A stretch of 9,320 nt of DNA from Clostridiales bacterium (GCA_021203425.1 JAJQBF010000044.1:1-9320), one strand, 5' to 3'; shown: positions 1 to 6,594, numbered from the stretch's first letter. A program made the numbers and translations. The notes: a model not told the origin generated them from the sequence alone.

Positions 1-1
1 G

Positions 2-7
2 TATAAT
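2..7 (+). promoter_or_regulatory. Candidate -10 box of the butyrate operon promoter
   Basis: A perfect TATAAT lies 38 nt upstream of the crt start codon, which would give a leader of about 32 nt. The -35 region lies outside the window, so the promoter cannot be completed. The surroundings are A+T-rich, so a chance match is possible. Its position just before the first gene of the operon favours a real promoter. Confidence 0.45.
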
Positions 8-45
8 GATTATGATAAAAATTAAACAGAAAAGAGGTTAAAAAA

Positions 46-819
46 ATGTCAAACGTACTTACTGAAATCAAGGATCACGTTGCGGTTTTAAAGATAAACA
101 AGCCCAAGGCTTTAAATGCTCTTAATGACGAGGTTTTAAAAGACTTAGGTGAGGCTTTTTCCGCAGTTGAAAATAACGACGATGTATACGTTGTCATCAT
201 TACGGGAGAGGGCAAGGCCTTCGTTGCCGGAGCCGATATTTCCCAAATGAAGGATTTTAATGCTGTTGAGGGCAAGAAATTCGGCGTATACGGAAACAGC
301 GTTTTCCTTGCAATCGAAAATTCAGTTAAGCCCGTTATTGCGGCAGTAAACGGCTTTGCTTTAGGCGGCGGAAACGAACTTGCTTTGTCCTGTGATATGA
401 GAATTGCATCTTCAAAGGCAAAATTCGGTCAGCCCGAGGTCGGTTTGGGAATTACCCCCGGTTTCGGCGGAACACAGAGACTTCCCAGAGTGGTTGGGGC
501 TGCTAAAGCTAAAGAGCTTATTTTAACAGGAAAGACAATTAAAGCTGATGAGGCACTTGCAATCGGTCTTGTAAATAAGGTTGTTGAACCCGAGGCGCTT
601 ATGGACGAGGCTTTCGCACTTGCAAACGCAATCTGCGCAAACGCTCAAATCGCCGTAAGACAGTCAAAGGCTTGTATCAACAGAGGCTTACAGACAGATA
701 TGGCTACCGGTGTTGCTTTTGAGGCAGAGGCCTTCGGTCTTTGCTTTGCAACAGAGGATCAAAAGGAAGGCATGACAGCTTTTGTAGAGAAGAGAGAAAA
801 GAATTTTAAAAATTGTTAA
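46..819 (+). CDS. crt: 3-hydroxybutyryl-CoA dehydratase (crotonase)
   Basis: Enoyl-CoA hydratase/isomerase family enzyme of 257 aa, the usual length for short-chain bacterial crotonases. In this operon it should dehydrate (S)-3-hydroxybutyryl-CoA to crotonyl-CoA in the cytoplasm. The sequence shows the oxyanion-hole segments AGAD (residues 61-64) and GGG (107-109). Both catalytic glutamates of true hydratases are present: Glu111 in NELALSCD and Glu131 in FGQPEVGLG, followed by the family motif PGFGGTQRL. The C-terminal helical part is complete. The start is supported by AGAGG at 33-37, eight nucleotides before the ATG. It is the first gene of the operon, and its stop is directly followed by the 10-bp palindrome TAGTTAACTA (820-829). 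Family assignment is certain; the C4 substrate is inferred from the neighbours. Confidence 0.97.
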   Translation: MSNVLTEIKDHVAVLKINKPKALNALNDEVLKDLGEAFSAVENNDDVYVVIITGEGKAFVAGADISQMKDFNAVEGKKFGVYGNSVFLAIENSVKPVIAAVNGFALGGGNELALSCDMRIASSKAKFGQPEVGLGITPGFGGTQRLPRVVGAAKAKELILTGKTIKADEALAIGLVNKVVEPEALMDEAFALANAICANAQIAVRQSKACINRGLQTDMATGVAFEAEAFGLCFATEDQKEGMTAFVEKREKNFKNC

Positions 820-837
820 TAGTTAACTAATAAATGG

Positions 838-963
838 TAAAGTTTGGGTGTGCCGGCTGCACTGCCCCACCGTCACACTGACGTGTGACACCTTCTCAGA
901 ACTTTTGCTGACGCAAAAGCGGTTTAACGACCGTCGGATTCTTTCCGATTCAACTTTAAAAGG
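838..963 (+). repeat. Structured intergenic repeat, copy 1 (crt-hbd spacer)
   Basis: This spacer element holds five consecutive inverted repeats. HP1 is GTGC/GCAC (850-862). HP2 is GTCACAC-TGAC-GTGTGAC (872-889). HP3 is CTTTTGC-TGAC-GCAAAAG (902-919). HP4 is CGGTT-TAAC-GACCG (920-933), and HP5 is TCGGA-TTCTT-TCCGA (934-948). An outer pair, TAAAGTT (838-844) and AACTTTA (952-958), brackets them. Positions 895-923 are identical, 29 of 29, to 1942-1970 in the hbd-bcd spacer, and similarity continues to about 963. None of the hairpins is followed by a T-run, so it is unlikely to terminate transcription. It resembles REP-type palindromic intergenic repeats. Whether it acts as RNA (processing, stability) or as DNA is unknown. 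A GGAGG site for hbd lies downstream of it at 991-995. Confidence 0.85.
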
Positions 964-1001
964 GAAGGCAAAGACGAAGAATATATATACGGAGGTAAAA
1001 A

Positions 1002-1847
1002 ATGATTAAAACTGTTTACATTATCGGCGCAGGTCAGATGGGTCTTGATATCGGTCAGGTTATGGCTAAGGCAGGTCTTCAGGTTACTTTCAGAGACTTA
1101 AACGATGCTATTCTTGAAGGCGCAAAGGCTAAATTAAACAAGAGCCTTGACAAGCAGGTAACAAAGGGCAAAATGACAGAAGAGGCTAAAAACGAAGTTC
1201 TTTCAAGAATCGTTTTTACAACAGAGCTCCACGAGGCAAGAAACGCTGACCTTGTAATCGAGGCTATCGTTGAAAACGTAAAGGTTAAGAAGGATATCTT
1301 CGCATCACTTGAAGATATTTGTCATTTTGACACAATCTTTGCTACAAATACATCTTCAATTTCTATTACTGAAATCGCAAGCGCAACAAGAAGACCGGAC
1401 AAGTTTATCGGTATGCACTTCTTCAACCCTGCTACAGTTATGAAACTTGTTGAGGTTATAAGAGGAATCAACACTTCAGACGAAACATTCAACACAATTT
1501 ATGAACTTGCAAAGGAAATTGGCAAGACACCTGTTGAGGTTAAGGAAGGACCCGGCTTTGTAGTAAACAGAATACTTATTCCTATGATTAACGAGGCTGT
1601 TATGGTTCTTGAAGAAGGTCTTGCTTCTGCAGAGGACATCGACACAGCTATGAAACTCGGCTGCAACCACCCCATGGGACCTCTTGCTTTAGGCGATTTA
1701 ATCGGTCTTGATACTTGCTTACATATTATGGATACATTCTACGCTGAAACAGGCGACAGCAAGTACCGTGCAGCAAGACTTCTCCGTCAGATGGTCAGAG
1801 GCGGAAAGTTAGGAAGAAAGACCGGAGAGGGTTTCTTTAAATATTGA
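1002..1847 (+). CDS. hbd: 3-hydroxybutyryl-CoA dehydrogenase
   Basis: A 281-aa protein with the normal length and two-domain layout of bacterial 3-hydroxyacyl-CoA dehydrogenases. It should reduce acetoacetyl-CoA to (S)-3-hydroxybutyryl-CoA. The N-terminal Rossmann domain has GAGQMG (residues 9-14). An acidic residue, Asp32, stands near the end of the second strand (VTFRD), which favours NADH over NADPH. Active-site elements are Ser118/Ser119 in NTSS, His139 in GMHFFNP, Glu151, and Asn189 in the family signature GPGFVVNR. The C-terminal dimerisation domain ends in GRKTGEGFFKY, as is typical. The ATG follows GGAGG (991-995) at good spacing. It is separated from crt and bcd by long spacers that each hold a copy of the structured repeat, unlike the tight packing of the later genes. 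Confidence 0.97.
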   Translation: MIKTVYIIGAGQMGLDIGQVMAKAGLQVTFRDLNDAILEGAKAKLNKSLDKQVTKGKMTEEAKNEVLSRIVFTTELHEARNADLVIEAIVENVKVKKDIFASLEDICHFDTIFATNTSSISITEIASATRRPDKFIGMHFFNPATVMKLVEVIRGINTSDETFNTIYELAKEIGKTPVEVKEGPGFVVNRILIPMINEAVMVLEEGLASAEDIDTAMKLGCNHPMGPLALGDLIGLDTCLHIMDTFYAETGDSKYRAARLLRQMVRGGKLGRKTGEGFFKY

Positions 1848-1854
1848 TGAATAA

Positions 1855-2010
1855 TAATAGAGCGAGTGGGGTAGTGTTCGGGCGTGCAGAGCCTTAGCAC
1901 CCCACCCCACCACCACCGTCTGACGACGGCGGTTCCCCTACCTCAGAACTTTTGCTGACGCAAAAGCGGTCTGACAACCGTCGGACTTCTTTCCGATTCT
2001 ACTTAAAAGG
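1855..2010 (+). repeat. Structured intergenic repeat, copy 2 (hbd-bcd spacer)
   Basis: This is the second copy of the element found after crt. HP1 is GTGC/GCAC (1884-1900), enclosed here by GTGGGGT (1866-1872) and ACCCCAC (1904-1910). HP2 is CCGTC-TGAC-GACGG (1916-1929). HP3 is CTTTTGC-TGAC-GCAAAAG (1949-1966), identical to copy 1. HP4 is CGGT-CTGACA-ACCG (1967-1980), and HP5 is TCGGA-CTTCTT-TCCGA (1981-1996). A weaker outer pair, TAATAG (1855-1860) and CTAcTTA (1999-2005), has one bulged base. The HP2 stem differs entirely from copy 1 yet remains paired around the same loop. No T-run follows, so read-through into bcd is expected. A small extra hairpin CCTTA-AAA-TAAGG (2014-2026) sits between the element and the bcd ribosome-binding site. 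Confidence 0.85.
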
Positions 2011-2042
2011 GGGCCTTAAAATAAGGATTGGAGGACTTATAA

Positions 2043-3197
2043 ATGGACTTTAGTTTGAACAAAAAGCAGCTCCTTGCTCAGCAGCTGTTCAAGAGCTTTG
2101 CCGAGGAAGAAGTAAAGCCTCTTGCACAGGAGGTTGACGAAACTGAGATATTCCCCAGAGGAACTGTTGAGAAAATGGCAAAAAGTGGCTTTTTAGGAAT
2201 CCCCGTTCCCAAGGAATACGGCGGACAGGGCTGTGACGTACTTACATATGTTATGTGTGTAGAAGAGCTTTCAAAGGTTTGCGGTACAACAGGTGTTATC
2301 GTTTCAGCTCATACATCACTTTGCTGCGATCCTATTCTTACCTACGGTACGGAAGAGCAGAAACAGAAATATCTTGTTCCCTTAGCTAAGGGCGAAAAGT
2401 TAGGCGCTTTTGCACTTACAGAGCCTGGCGCAGGTACTGATGCTCAGGGTATGCAGACAAAGGCCGTTTTTGACGGAGATGAATATGTTCTTAACGGAAG
2501 TAAAATATTCATTACAAACGGTAAAGAGGCAGACGTTTATGTTGTTTTTGCCGTTACAGATATAGTAACAGACAAGAGAGGCAGAAAAAAGAAGGAAATT
2601 TCCGGCTTTATAGTAGAAAAAGGAACCCCCGGTTTCGACTTTGGAACAAAGGAAAAGAAAATGGGTATCAGAGGTTCATCAACTTATGAGCTTATTTTCA
2701 CAGACTGCCGTATTCCCAAGGAAAACCTTTTAGGCGTAAAGGGAAAGGGTTTTGCTATGGCTATGCATACACTTGACGGAGGACGTATAGGTATCGCTTC
2801 TCAGGCTTTGGGTATTGCAGAAGGCGCTCTTGAAAGAACAATCGAATATGTTAAGGAAAGAAAGCAGTTCGGAAGAGCAATCGGCGCTTTCCAGAACACA
2901 CAGTTCCAGCTTGCCAATATAGCCACAAAAGTTGAAGCAGCTAAATTACTTGTTTACAAAGCTGCTCTTGCTAAGCAGACACAGAGCAGATATTCCTTTG
3001 AAGCCGCTCAGGCTAAGTTGTTTGCAGCCGAAACAGCTATGGAGGTTACAACAAAGTGTGTTCAGCTCCACGGCGGCTACGGCTACACAAGAGAGTACGA
3101 TGTTGAAAGAATGATGAGAGACGCTAAGATTACGGAAATCTACGAAGGAACTTCAGAGGTTCAGCGTATGGTTATTTCCGGAAACTTACTTGCGTAA
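2043..3197 (+). CDS. bcd: Butyryl-CoA dehydrogenase
   Basis: Acyl-CoA dehydrogenase family flavoprotein of 384 aa, close to the length of clostridial Bcd. With EtfAB it reduces crotonyl-CoA to butyryl-CoA. The three-part fold is visible: N-terminal helices, a middle beta domain with signature 1 ALTEPGAGTD (residues 124-133), and a C-terminal helical domain with signature 2 beginning QLHGGYGYTREYDVERMMRD (341-360). The catalytic base is Glu368 in IYEGTSEVQR, the position used by short-chain dehydrogenases. Residues about 174-187 form a lysine/arginine-rich stretch (KRGRKKK) that appears a few residues longer than in Bcd proteins I remember. The start follows TTGGAGGA (2028-2035). etfB begins 16 nt after its stop, consistent with a Bcd-EtfAB complex. 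Confidence 0.97.
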   Translation: MDFSLNKKQLLAQQLFKSFAEEEVKPLAQEVDETEIFPRGTVEKMAKSGFLGIPVPKEYGGQGCDVLTYVMCVEELSKVCGTTGVIVSAHTSLCCDPILTYGTEEQKQKYLVPLAKGEKLGAFALTEPGAGTDAQGMQTKAVFDGDEYVLNGSKIFITNGKEADVYVVFAVTDIVTDKRGRKKKEISGFIVEKGTPGFDFGTKEKKMGIRGSSTYELIFTDCRIPKENLLGVKGKGFAMAMHTLDGGRIGIASQALGIAEGALERTIEYVKERKQFGRAIGAFQNTQFQLANIATKVEAAKLLVYKAALAKQTQSRYSFEAAQAKLFAAETAMEVTTKCVQLHGGYGYTREYDVERMMRDAKITEIYEGTSEVQRMVISGNLLA

Positions 3198-3213
3198 TTA
3201 GGGGGACAGGAAT

Positions 3214-3996
3214 ATGAAAATTATAGTTTGTATTAAACAGGTGCCTGATACAAAGGGCGGAGTTAAGTTTAAGCCCGACGGAACACTTGACAGAGGGGCT
3301 ATGCTTTCTATTATGAACCCCGATGACAAGGCAGGTCTTGAGGCAGCTCTCAGAATTAAAGATGAATACGGCGCAGAGGTTACTGTTCTTTCAATGGGTC
3401 TTCCCAAGGCTGAAGATGTTTTAAGAGAAGCTTTGGCTATGGGCGCAGACAAGGCTGTTTTAGTAACAGACAGAGTTTTAGGCGGCGCTGATACATGGGC
3501 AACTTCAACAACTATTGCAGGAGCAATCAGATCACTTGATTATGACCTTATAATCACAGGCCGTCAGGCTATCGACGGTGACACAGCCCAGGTTGGTCCT
3601 CAGATTTCAGAGCATTTGGGAATTCCCGTAATTTCATACGCTCAGAATATTAAAATTGACGGCGACAGCGTTATCGTAGAAAGACAGTTTGACGACAGAT
3701 ATCATGTTTTAAAGGCAAAGATGCCCTGTCTTATTACAGCGCTTTCAGAATTAAACAAGCCCCGTTATATGACTCCCGGCGGAATTTTCGACGCTTATGA
3801 GGCAGAAATTAAGGTTATGGGCAGAGCCGACCTTATTGACGTAGATGACAGCAACATAGGCTTAAACGGTTCTCCCACAAAGATTGCCAAGGCTTCTGAC
3901 AAGGTTCGTAAGGGCGCAGGAGAAAAGGTTAATCTTGATCCGGAAGAATCCGTTAAGTACATTATCGGTAAGCTGACAGAAAGGCATATAATTTAA
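3214..3996 (+). CDS. etfB: Electron transfer flavoprotein, beta subunit
   Basis: A 260-aa EtfB, full length. It forms a heterodimer with EtfA and passes electrons to Bcd. The segment GRQAIDGDTAQVGPQ (residues 116-130) is characteristic of EtfB partners of clostridial Bcd, where EtfAB oxidises NADH and splits electrons between ferredoxin and crotonyl-CoA. Bifurcation here is inferred from that motif and from the gene context. The C-terminal ETF-beta signature region spans about 155-185 and includes VERQFDDRYHVLKAKMP and NKPRY. The start is supported by GGGGGA (3201-3206) and AGGA (3208-3211). It lies between bcd and etfA with 16-nt gaps on both sides, the usual bcd-etfB-etfA order. Confidence 0.97.
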   Translation: MKIIVCIKQVPDTKGGVKFKPDGTLDRGAMLSIMNPDDKAGLEAALRIKDEYGAEVTVLSMGLPKAEDVLREALAMGADKAVLVTDRVLGGADTWATSTTIAGAIRSLDYDLIITGRQAIDGDTAQVGPQISEHLGIPVISYAQNIKIDGDSVIVERQFDDRYHVLKAKMPCLITALSELNKPRYMTPGGIFDAYEAEIKVMGRADLIDVDDSNIGLNGSPTKIAKASDKVRKGAGEKVNLDPEESVKYIIGKLTERHII

Positions 3997-3997
3997 T

Positions 3998-4007
3998 AAG
4001 GCGGTGA
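3998..4007 (+). promoter_or_regulatory. Ribosome-binding site that decides the etfA start
   Basis: AAGGCGGTGA matches the Shine-Dalgarno consensus AAGGAGGTGA at nine of ten positions and sits five nucleotides before ATG 4013. An in-frame GTG at 4004-4006 lies inside this site, so it cannot use it and should not be taken as the start. Confidence 0.75.
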
Positions 4008-4012
4008 ATAAA

Positions 4013-5023
4013 ATGGCATTGGAAGATTACAAGGGTGTATTTATTTACGCTCAGCAGGTAGACAATAAAGTAGACAATATTGCTTATGAATTAATAGGCA
4101 AGGGCAAGGAGCTTGCATCGGTTTTAGGCACAGATGTTACCGCCGTTTTAGTAGGTGACAATGTTAAAAGTCTTGCAGACGACCTTGCAGAATACGGTGC
4201 AGACAGGGTTATCGTTGTAGAAGATCCCGAACTTAAGGAATACAGAACAGAGCCATACACACACGCAGTGGCATCTGTTATAAACGAATTCAAACCCGAA
4301 ATTATGTTAGTAGGCGCAACAGCTATAGGAAGAGACTTAGGTCCCAGAGTATCCGCAAGAGTAGCTACAGGTCTTACAGCTGACTGTACCTTCCTTGAAA
4401 TCGGCGATTTCAGAGGAAAGGCTAACCAGCTTCTTATGACAAGACCGGCTTTCGGCGGAAACACAATAGCAACTATTGCCTGCCCCGACAACAGACCCCA
4501 GATGGCTACTGTTCGTCCCGGCGTTATGCAGAAACTCGAAAGAGTTCCCGGAAGAAAGGCAGAAGTTGTTGAATATAAGACAGAATTTATCCCCGACAAC
4601 AAGTATGTAGAAATTCTTGACATAGTTAAGGAAGTTTCAAACGCAGCTGACATTATGGACGCTAAAATTCTTGTTTCAGGCGGAAGAGGAATGGGAAATG
4701 CTGAAAACTTCAAGATGCTTGAAGAATTAGCCGACGCTTTAGGCGGAATGGTTAGCTGTTCAAGAGCTGTTGTTGACGCAGGTTGGATGCCCAAGGCTAT
4801 GCAGGTTGGTCAGACAGGTAAGACAGTAAGACCCAACCTTTACATTGCCTGCGGTATATCGGGCGCAATTCAGCACCTTGCCGGTATGGAAGAATCAGAC
4901 GTTATTATAGCAATAAATAAAGACGAAACAGCGCCTATTTTCGATGTAGCTGACTACGGTATTGTAGGCGATGCTAAGAAAATTGTTCCTAAGTTAACTG
5001 AGGCAATTAAAAACGCCAAATAA
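4013..5023 (+). CDS. etfA: Electron transfer flavoprotein, alpha subunit
   Basis: A 336-aa EtfA starting at ATG 4013. An in-frame GTG at 4004 would add three residues but lies inside the ribosome-binding site. The N-terminal domain (about 1-200) packs against EtfB. The C-terminal FAD-binding domain shows SGGRGMG (residues 222-228), GQTGKTVRP (266-274) and the ETF-alpha signature from LYIACGISGAIQHLAGM (276-292) to INKDE (301-305). With EtfB it should carry electrons from NADH to Bcd and, by analogy with clostridial bifurcating complexes, to ferredoxin. There is no N-terminal ferredoxin-like extension, so this is the short form. thl follows after 12 nt, and the etfA stop codon overlaps the thl ribosome-binding site. 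Confidence 0.96.
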   Translation: MALEDYKGVFIYAQQVDNKVDNIAYELIGKGKELASVLGTDVTAVLVGDNVKSLADDLAEYGADRVIVVEDPELKEYRTEPYTHAVASVINEFKPEIMLVGATAIGRDLGPRVSARVATGLTADCTFLEIGDFRGKANQLLMTRPAFGGNTIATIACPDNRPQMATVRPGVMQKLERVPGRKAEVVEYKTEFIPDNKYVEILDIVKEVSNAADIMDAKILVSGGRGMGNAENFKMLEELADALGGMVSCSRAVVDAGWMPKAMQVGQTGKTVRPNLYIACGISGAIQHLAGMEESDVIIAINKDETAPIFDVADYGIVGDAKKIVPKLTEAIKNAK

Positions 5024-5035
5024 GGAGGAAATGAC

Positions 5036-6217
5036 ATGAAGGATTTATATGTTGTAAACTGCTGCAGAACAGCTATCGGTACTTTCGGCGGTTCATTAAG
5101 CAAAACACCGGCACCTAAAATGGGTTCAATCGTTATTAAAGAAGCTCTTAACAGAGCAGGCGTTAAGCCCGAGTGGGTTGACGAAGTATATTTCGGCTGT
5201 ATCTTAACAGCAGCTTTAGGTCAGAACCCTGCAAGACAGGCATCTTTAGGCGCAGGTCTTTCAGTAGACGTTCCCGCAACTACAATCGGTATGGTTTGCG
5301 GTTCAGGTATGAAGTCAGTTGTTGAAGGCGCAAGAACTATCCTTGCAGGCGACGCAGATATCGTTGTAACAGGCGGTATGGAAAATATGTCAGCTGCTCC
5401 TTATGCTATTCCTACAGCACGTTACGGCGCAAGAATGTTCAACACAAATATGATAGATACAATGGTAAATGACGGTCTTTGGGACGTTTTCAACAACTAC
5501 CACATGGGTATTACAGCTGAAAACGTAGCTGAACAGTGGGGTCTTACAAGAGAAGAGCTTGATGCTTTCTCACTTGCCTCACAGGAAAAGGCTGCTGCTG
5601 CTATAGCATCAGGCAGATTTGAAGACGAAATTGTTCCCGTTCCCGTAAAGGTTAAGAAGGAAACAGTTGAATTTAAGGTTGACGAACACCCCAGAGCAAC
5701 ATCTATGGAAAAGCTTGCTAAACTTCGTCCTGCTTTCAAGCCCGACGGCGGTAAGGTAACAGCCGGCAACGCATCAGGTATTAATGACGGCGCTGCAGCT
5801 ATAATTTTAGCATCAGGCGAGGCTGTTGAAAAGTACGGTCTTAAGCCTATGGCTAAGCTTATCGGCTGGGGACAGGCAGGCGTTGACCCCTCAATTATGG
5901 GTGTAGGACCTGTAGGCGCATCTAAGAACGCTATGAAGAAGGCAGGAGTTACTATCGAAGATATGGATCTTGTAGAGGCTAACGAGGCTTTCGCTGCTCA
6001 GTCTTTAGCAGTGGCAAAAGAACTTAACTTTGATATGAGCAAGGTTAACGTAAACGGCGGCGCTATCGCTTTAGGTCACCCTGTAGGAGCATCAGGCGCA
6101 AGAATCATCGTTACTCTCCTTCACGAAATGCAGAAGAGAGACGAGGCTAAGAAAGGTCTTGCTACACTTTGCATCGGCGGCGGTATGGGTATCGCAACTG
6201 TATTTGAAAAGTGCTGA
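5036..6217 (+). CDS. thl: Acetyl-CoA acetyltransferase (thiolase)
   Basis: A 393-aa biosynthetic-type thiolase, matching the usual length of clostridial ThlA/PhaA enzymes. It condenses two acetyl-CoA to acetoacetyl-CoA, the entry step of the pathway encoded by this operon. The catalytic residues are all visible: the acyl-carrying Cys88 in GMVCGSGMK, Asn316 in VEANEAFA, His348 in GGAIALGHPVGASGAR, and the general-base Cys379 in LCIGGGMG. The start follows AAGGAGG (5022-5028) with seven nucleotides between; an ATG at 5031 is out of frame. It is the last gene of the operon and is followed by a strong terminator. Placing thl last differs from the Clostridium acetobutylicum crt-bcd-etfBA-hbd cluster, which lacks thl. 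Confidence 0.97.
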   Translation: MKDLYVVNCCRTAIGTFGGSLSKTPAPKMGSIVIKEALNRAGVKPEWVDEVYFGCILTAALGQNPARQASLGAGLSVDVPATTIGMVCGSGMKSVVEGARTILAGDADIVVTGGMENMSAAPYAIPTARYGARMFNTNMIDTMVNDGLWDVFNNYHMGITAENVAEQWGLTREELDAFSLASQEKAAAAIASGRFEDEIVPVPVKVKKETVEFKVDEHPRATSMEKLAKLRPAFKPDGGKVTAGNASGINDGAAAIILASGEAVEKYGLKPMAKLIGWGQAGVDPSIMGVGPVGASKNAMKKAGVTIEDMDLVEANEAFAAQSLAVAKELNFDMSKVNVNGGAIALGHPVGASGARIIVTLLHEMQKRDEAKKGLATLCIGGGMGIATVFEKC

Positions 6218-6246
6218 TTTGAAATAAATTAAATGTAATAAAACCG

Positions 6247-6296
6247 AAACACACCTCTTTAAGGCAGAATGTCTTTTAAGAGGTGTGTTTTATTTT
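6247..6296 (+). terminator. Intrinsic terminator after thl, likely bidirectional
   Basis: A 13-bp perfect stem, AAACACACCTCTT (6247-6259) pairing with AAGAGGTGTGTTT (6278-6290), can be extended inward after one mismatch. It is followed by TTTTATTTT (6288-6296). On the opposite strand the stem is followed by a weaker T-rich run (CGGTTTTATT), so it could also stop a minus-strand transcript coming from 6479. It closes the butyrate operon. Confidence 0.93.
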
Positions 6297-6359
6297 AGTA
6301 TGTTTTTATATTTCCGAAAGCAAGACAGCGGTTTCTTTTGAAGTTCATATGAATCTTAT

Positions 6360-6479
6360 TTATAATAAGGAAACAAAGGCTTTTATAAACACTGCCGTCA
6401 TAAGTCCGGCAAATAATACCAAGAAGACTGATATATTAAGGAAAATAAGTGATTTTGTTTCTTTAAGCAGTTTCTCCAT
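6360..6479 (-). CDS. Possible 39-aa single-span membrane peptide
   Basis: A minus-strand ATG at 6479 opens a 39-codon frame ending in TAA at 6360-6362. The predicted peptide starts with a charged stretch, MEKLLKETKS. A hydrophobic stretch then runs from about residue 11 to 33 (LIFLNISVFLVLFAGLMTAV and following), and it ends in KAFVSLL. This is the layout of a small membrane protein. In favour, it faces a terminator that looks bidirectional, and it fills an otherwise empty gap. Against, no good Shine-Dalgarno lies before the ATG (GTCAAGAT), no convincing minus-strand promoter is seen, and A+T-rich DNA gives hydrophobic frames by chance. I do not recognise a family. Confidence 0.25.
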   Translation of the reverse strand: MEKLLKETKSLIFLNISVFLVLFAGLMTAVFIKAFVSLL

Positions 6480-6482
6480 ATC

Positions 6483-6511
6483 TTGACATTATGAGATTTT
6501 TGTTGTATAAT
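6483..6511 (+). promoter_or_regulatory. Consensus sigma-A promoter of the RpiB-like gene
   Basis: TTGACA (6483-6488) and TATAAT (6506-6511) are both perfect and are separated by exactly 17 bp. Transcription should start near 6518, giving a leader of about 77 nt. Nothing resembling a clear operator overlaps it. Confidence 0.92.
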
Positions 6512-6528
6512 CAAATCATAACAGATGT

Positions 6529-6552
6529 GCCGGAATGCGGACGAAATTCGGC
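6529..6552 (+). other. Short hairpin in the 5' leader of the RpiB-like gene
   Basis: GCC (6529-6531) pairs with GGC (6550-6552), and GAAT (6533-6536) with ATTC (6546-6549), with one bulged G between. It lies about 10 nt into the leader and leaves the ribosome-binding site (6581-6588) free. No T-run follows, so it is not an attenuator as it stands. No riboswitch class was recognised in the leader. Confidence 0.4.
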
Positions 6553-6594
6553 TCGGCTGCTGAAAAAATTTTAACGGAAAAGAGGAAGATAAAA

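Noticed and set aside
902..948. Hairpins HP3-HP5 as a transcription terminator between crt and hbd
   Set aside because: No T-run follows, the following bases are CAACTTTAAAAGGG, and the downstream genes belong to the same pathway with no clear new promoter.
838..2010. The two spacer repeats as a CRISPR array
   Set aside because: There are only two copies about 1 kb apart with a gene between them, and no regular short repeat-spacer pattern or cas genes.
4084..4794. A 236-codon minus-strand frame within etfA
   Set aside because: It is the antisense shadow of a strongly conserved etfA, is rich in Ser/Pro/Leu as such shadows are, and has no supporting start signals.
6344..6353. Palindrome TTCATATGAA as an operator
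   Set aside because: It is an isolated A+T-rich palindrome far from any promoter, so chance cannot be excluded and no regulator is implied.
6283..6486. A 67-codon + strand frame downstream of thl
   Set aside because: It begins inside the T-rich tail of the thl terminator, has no ribosome-binding site and no recognisable protein features.
6535..6594. Upstream extension of the RpiB-like protein from ATG 6535
   Set aside because: No Shine-Dalgarno precedes it, the added residues do not fit the family, and ATG 6595 has a good site and the conserved MKIA start.
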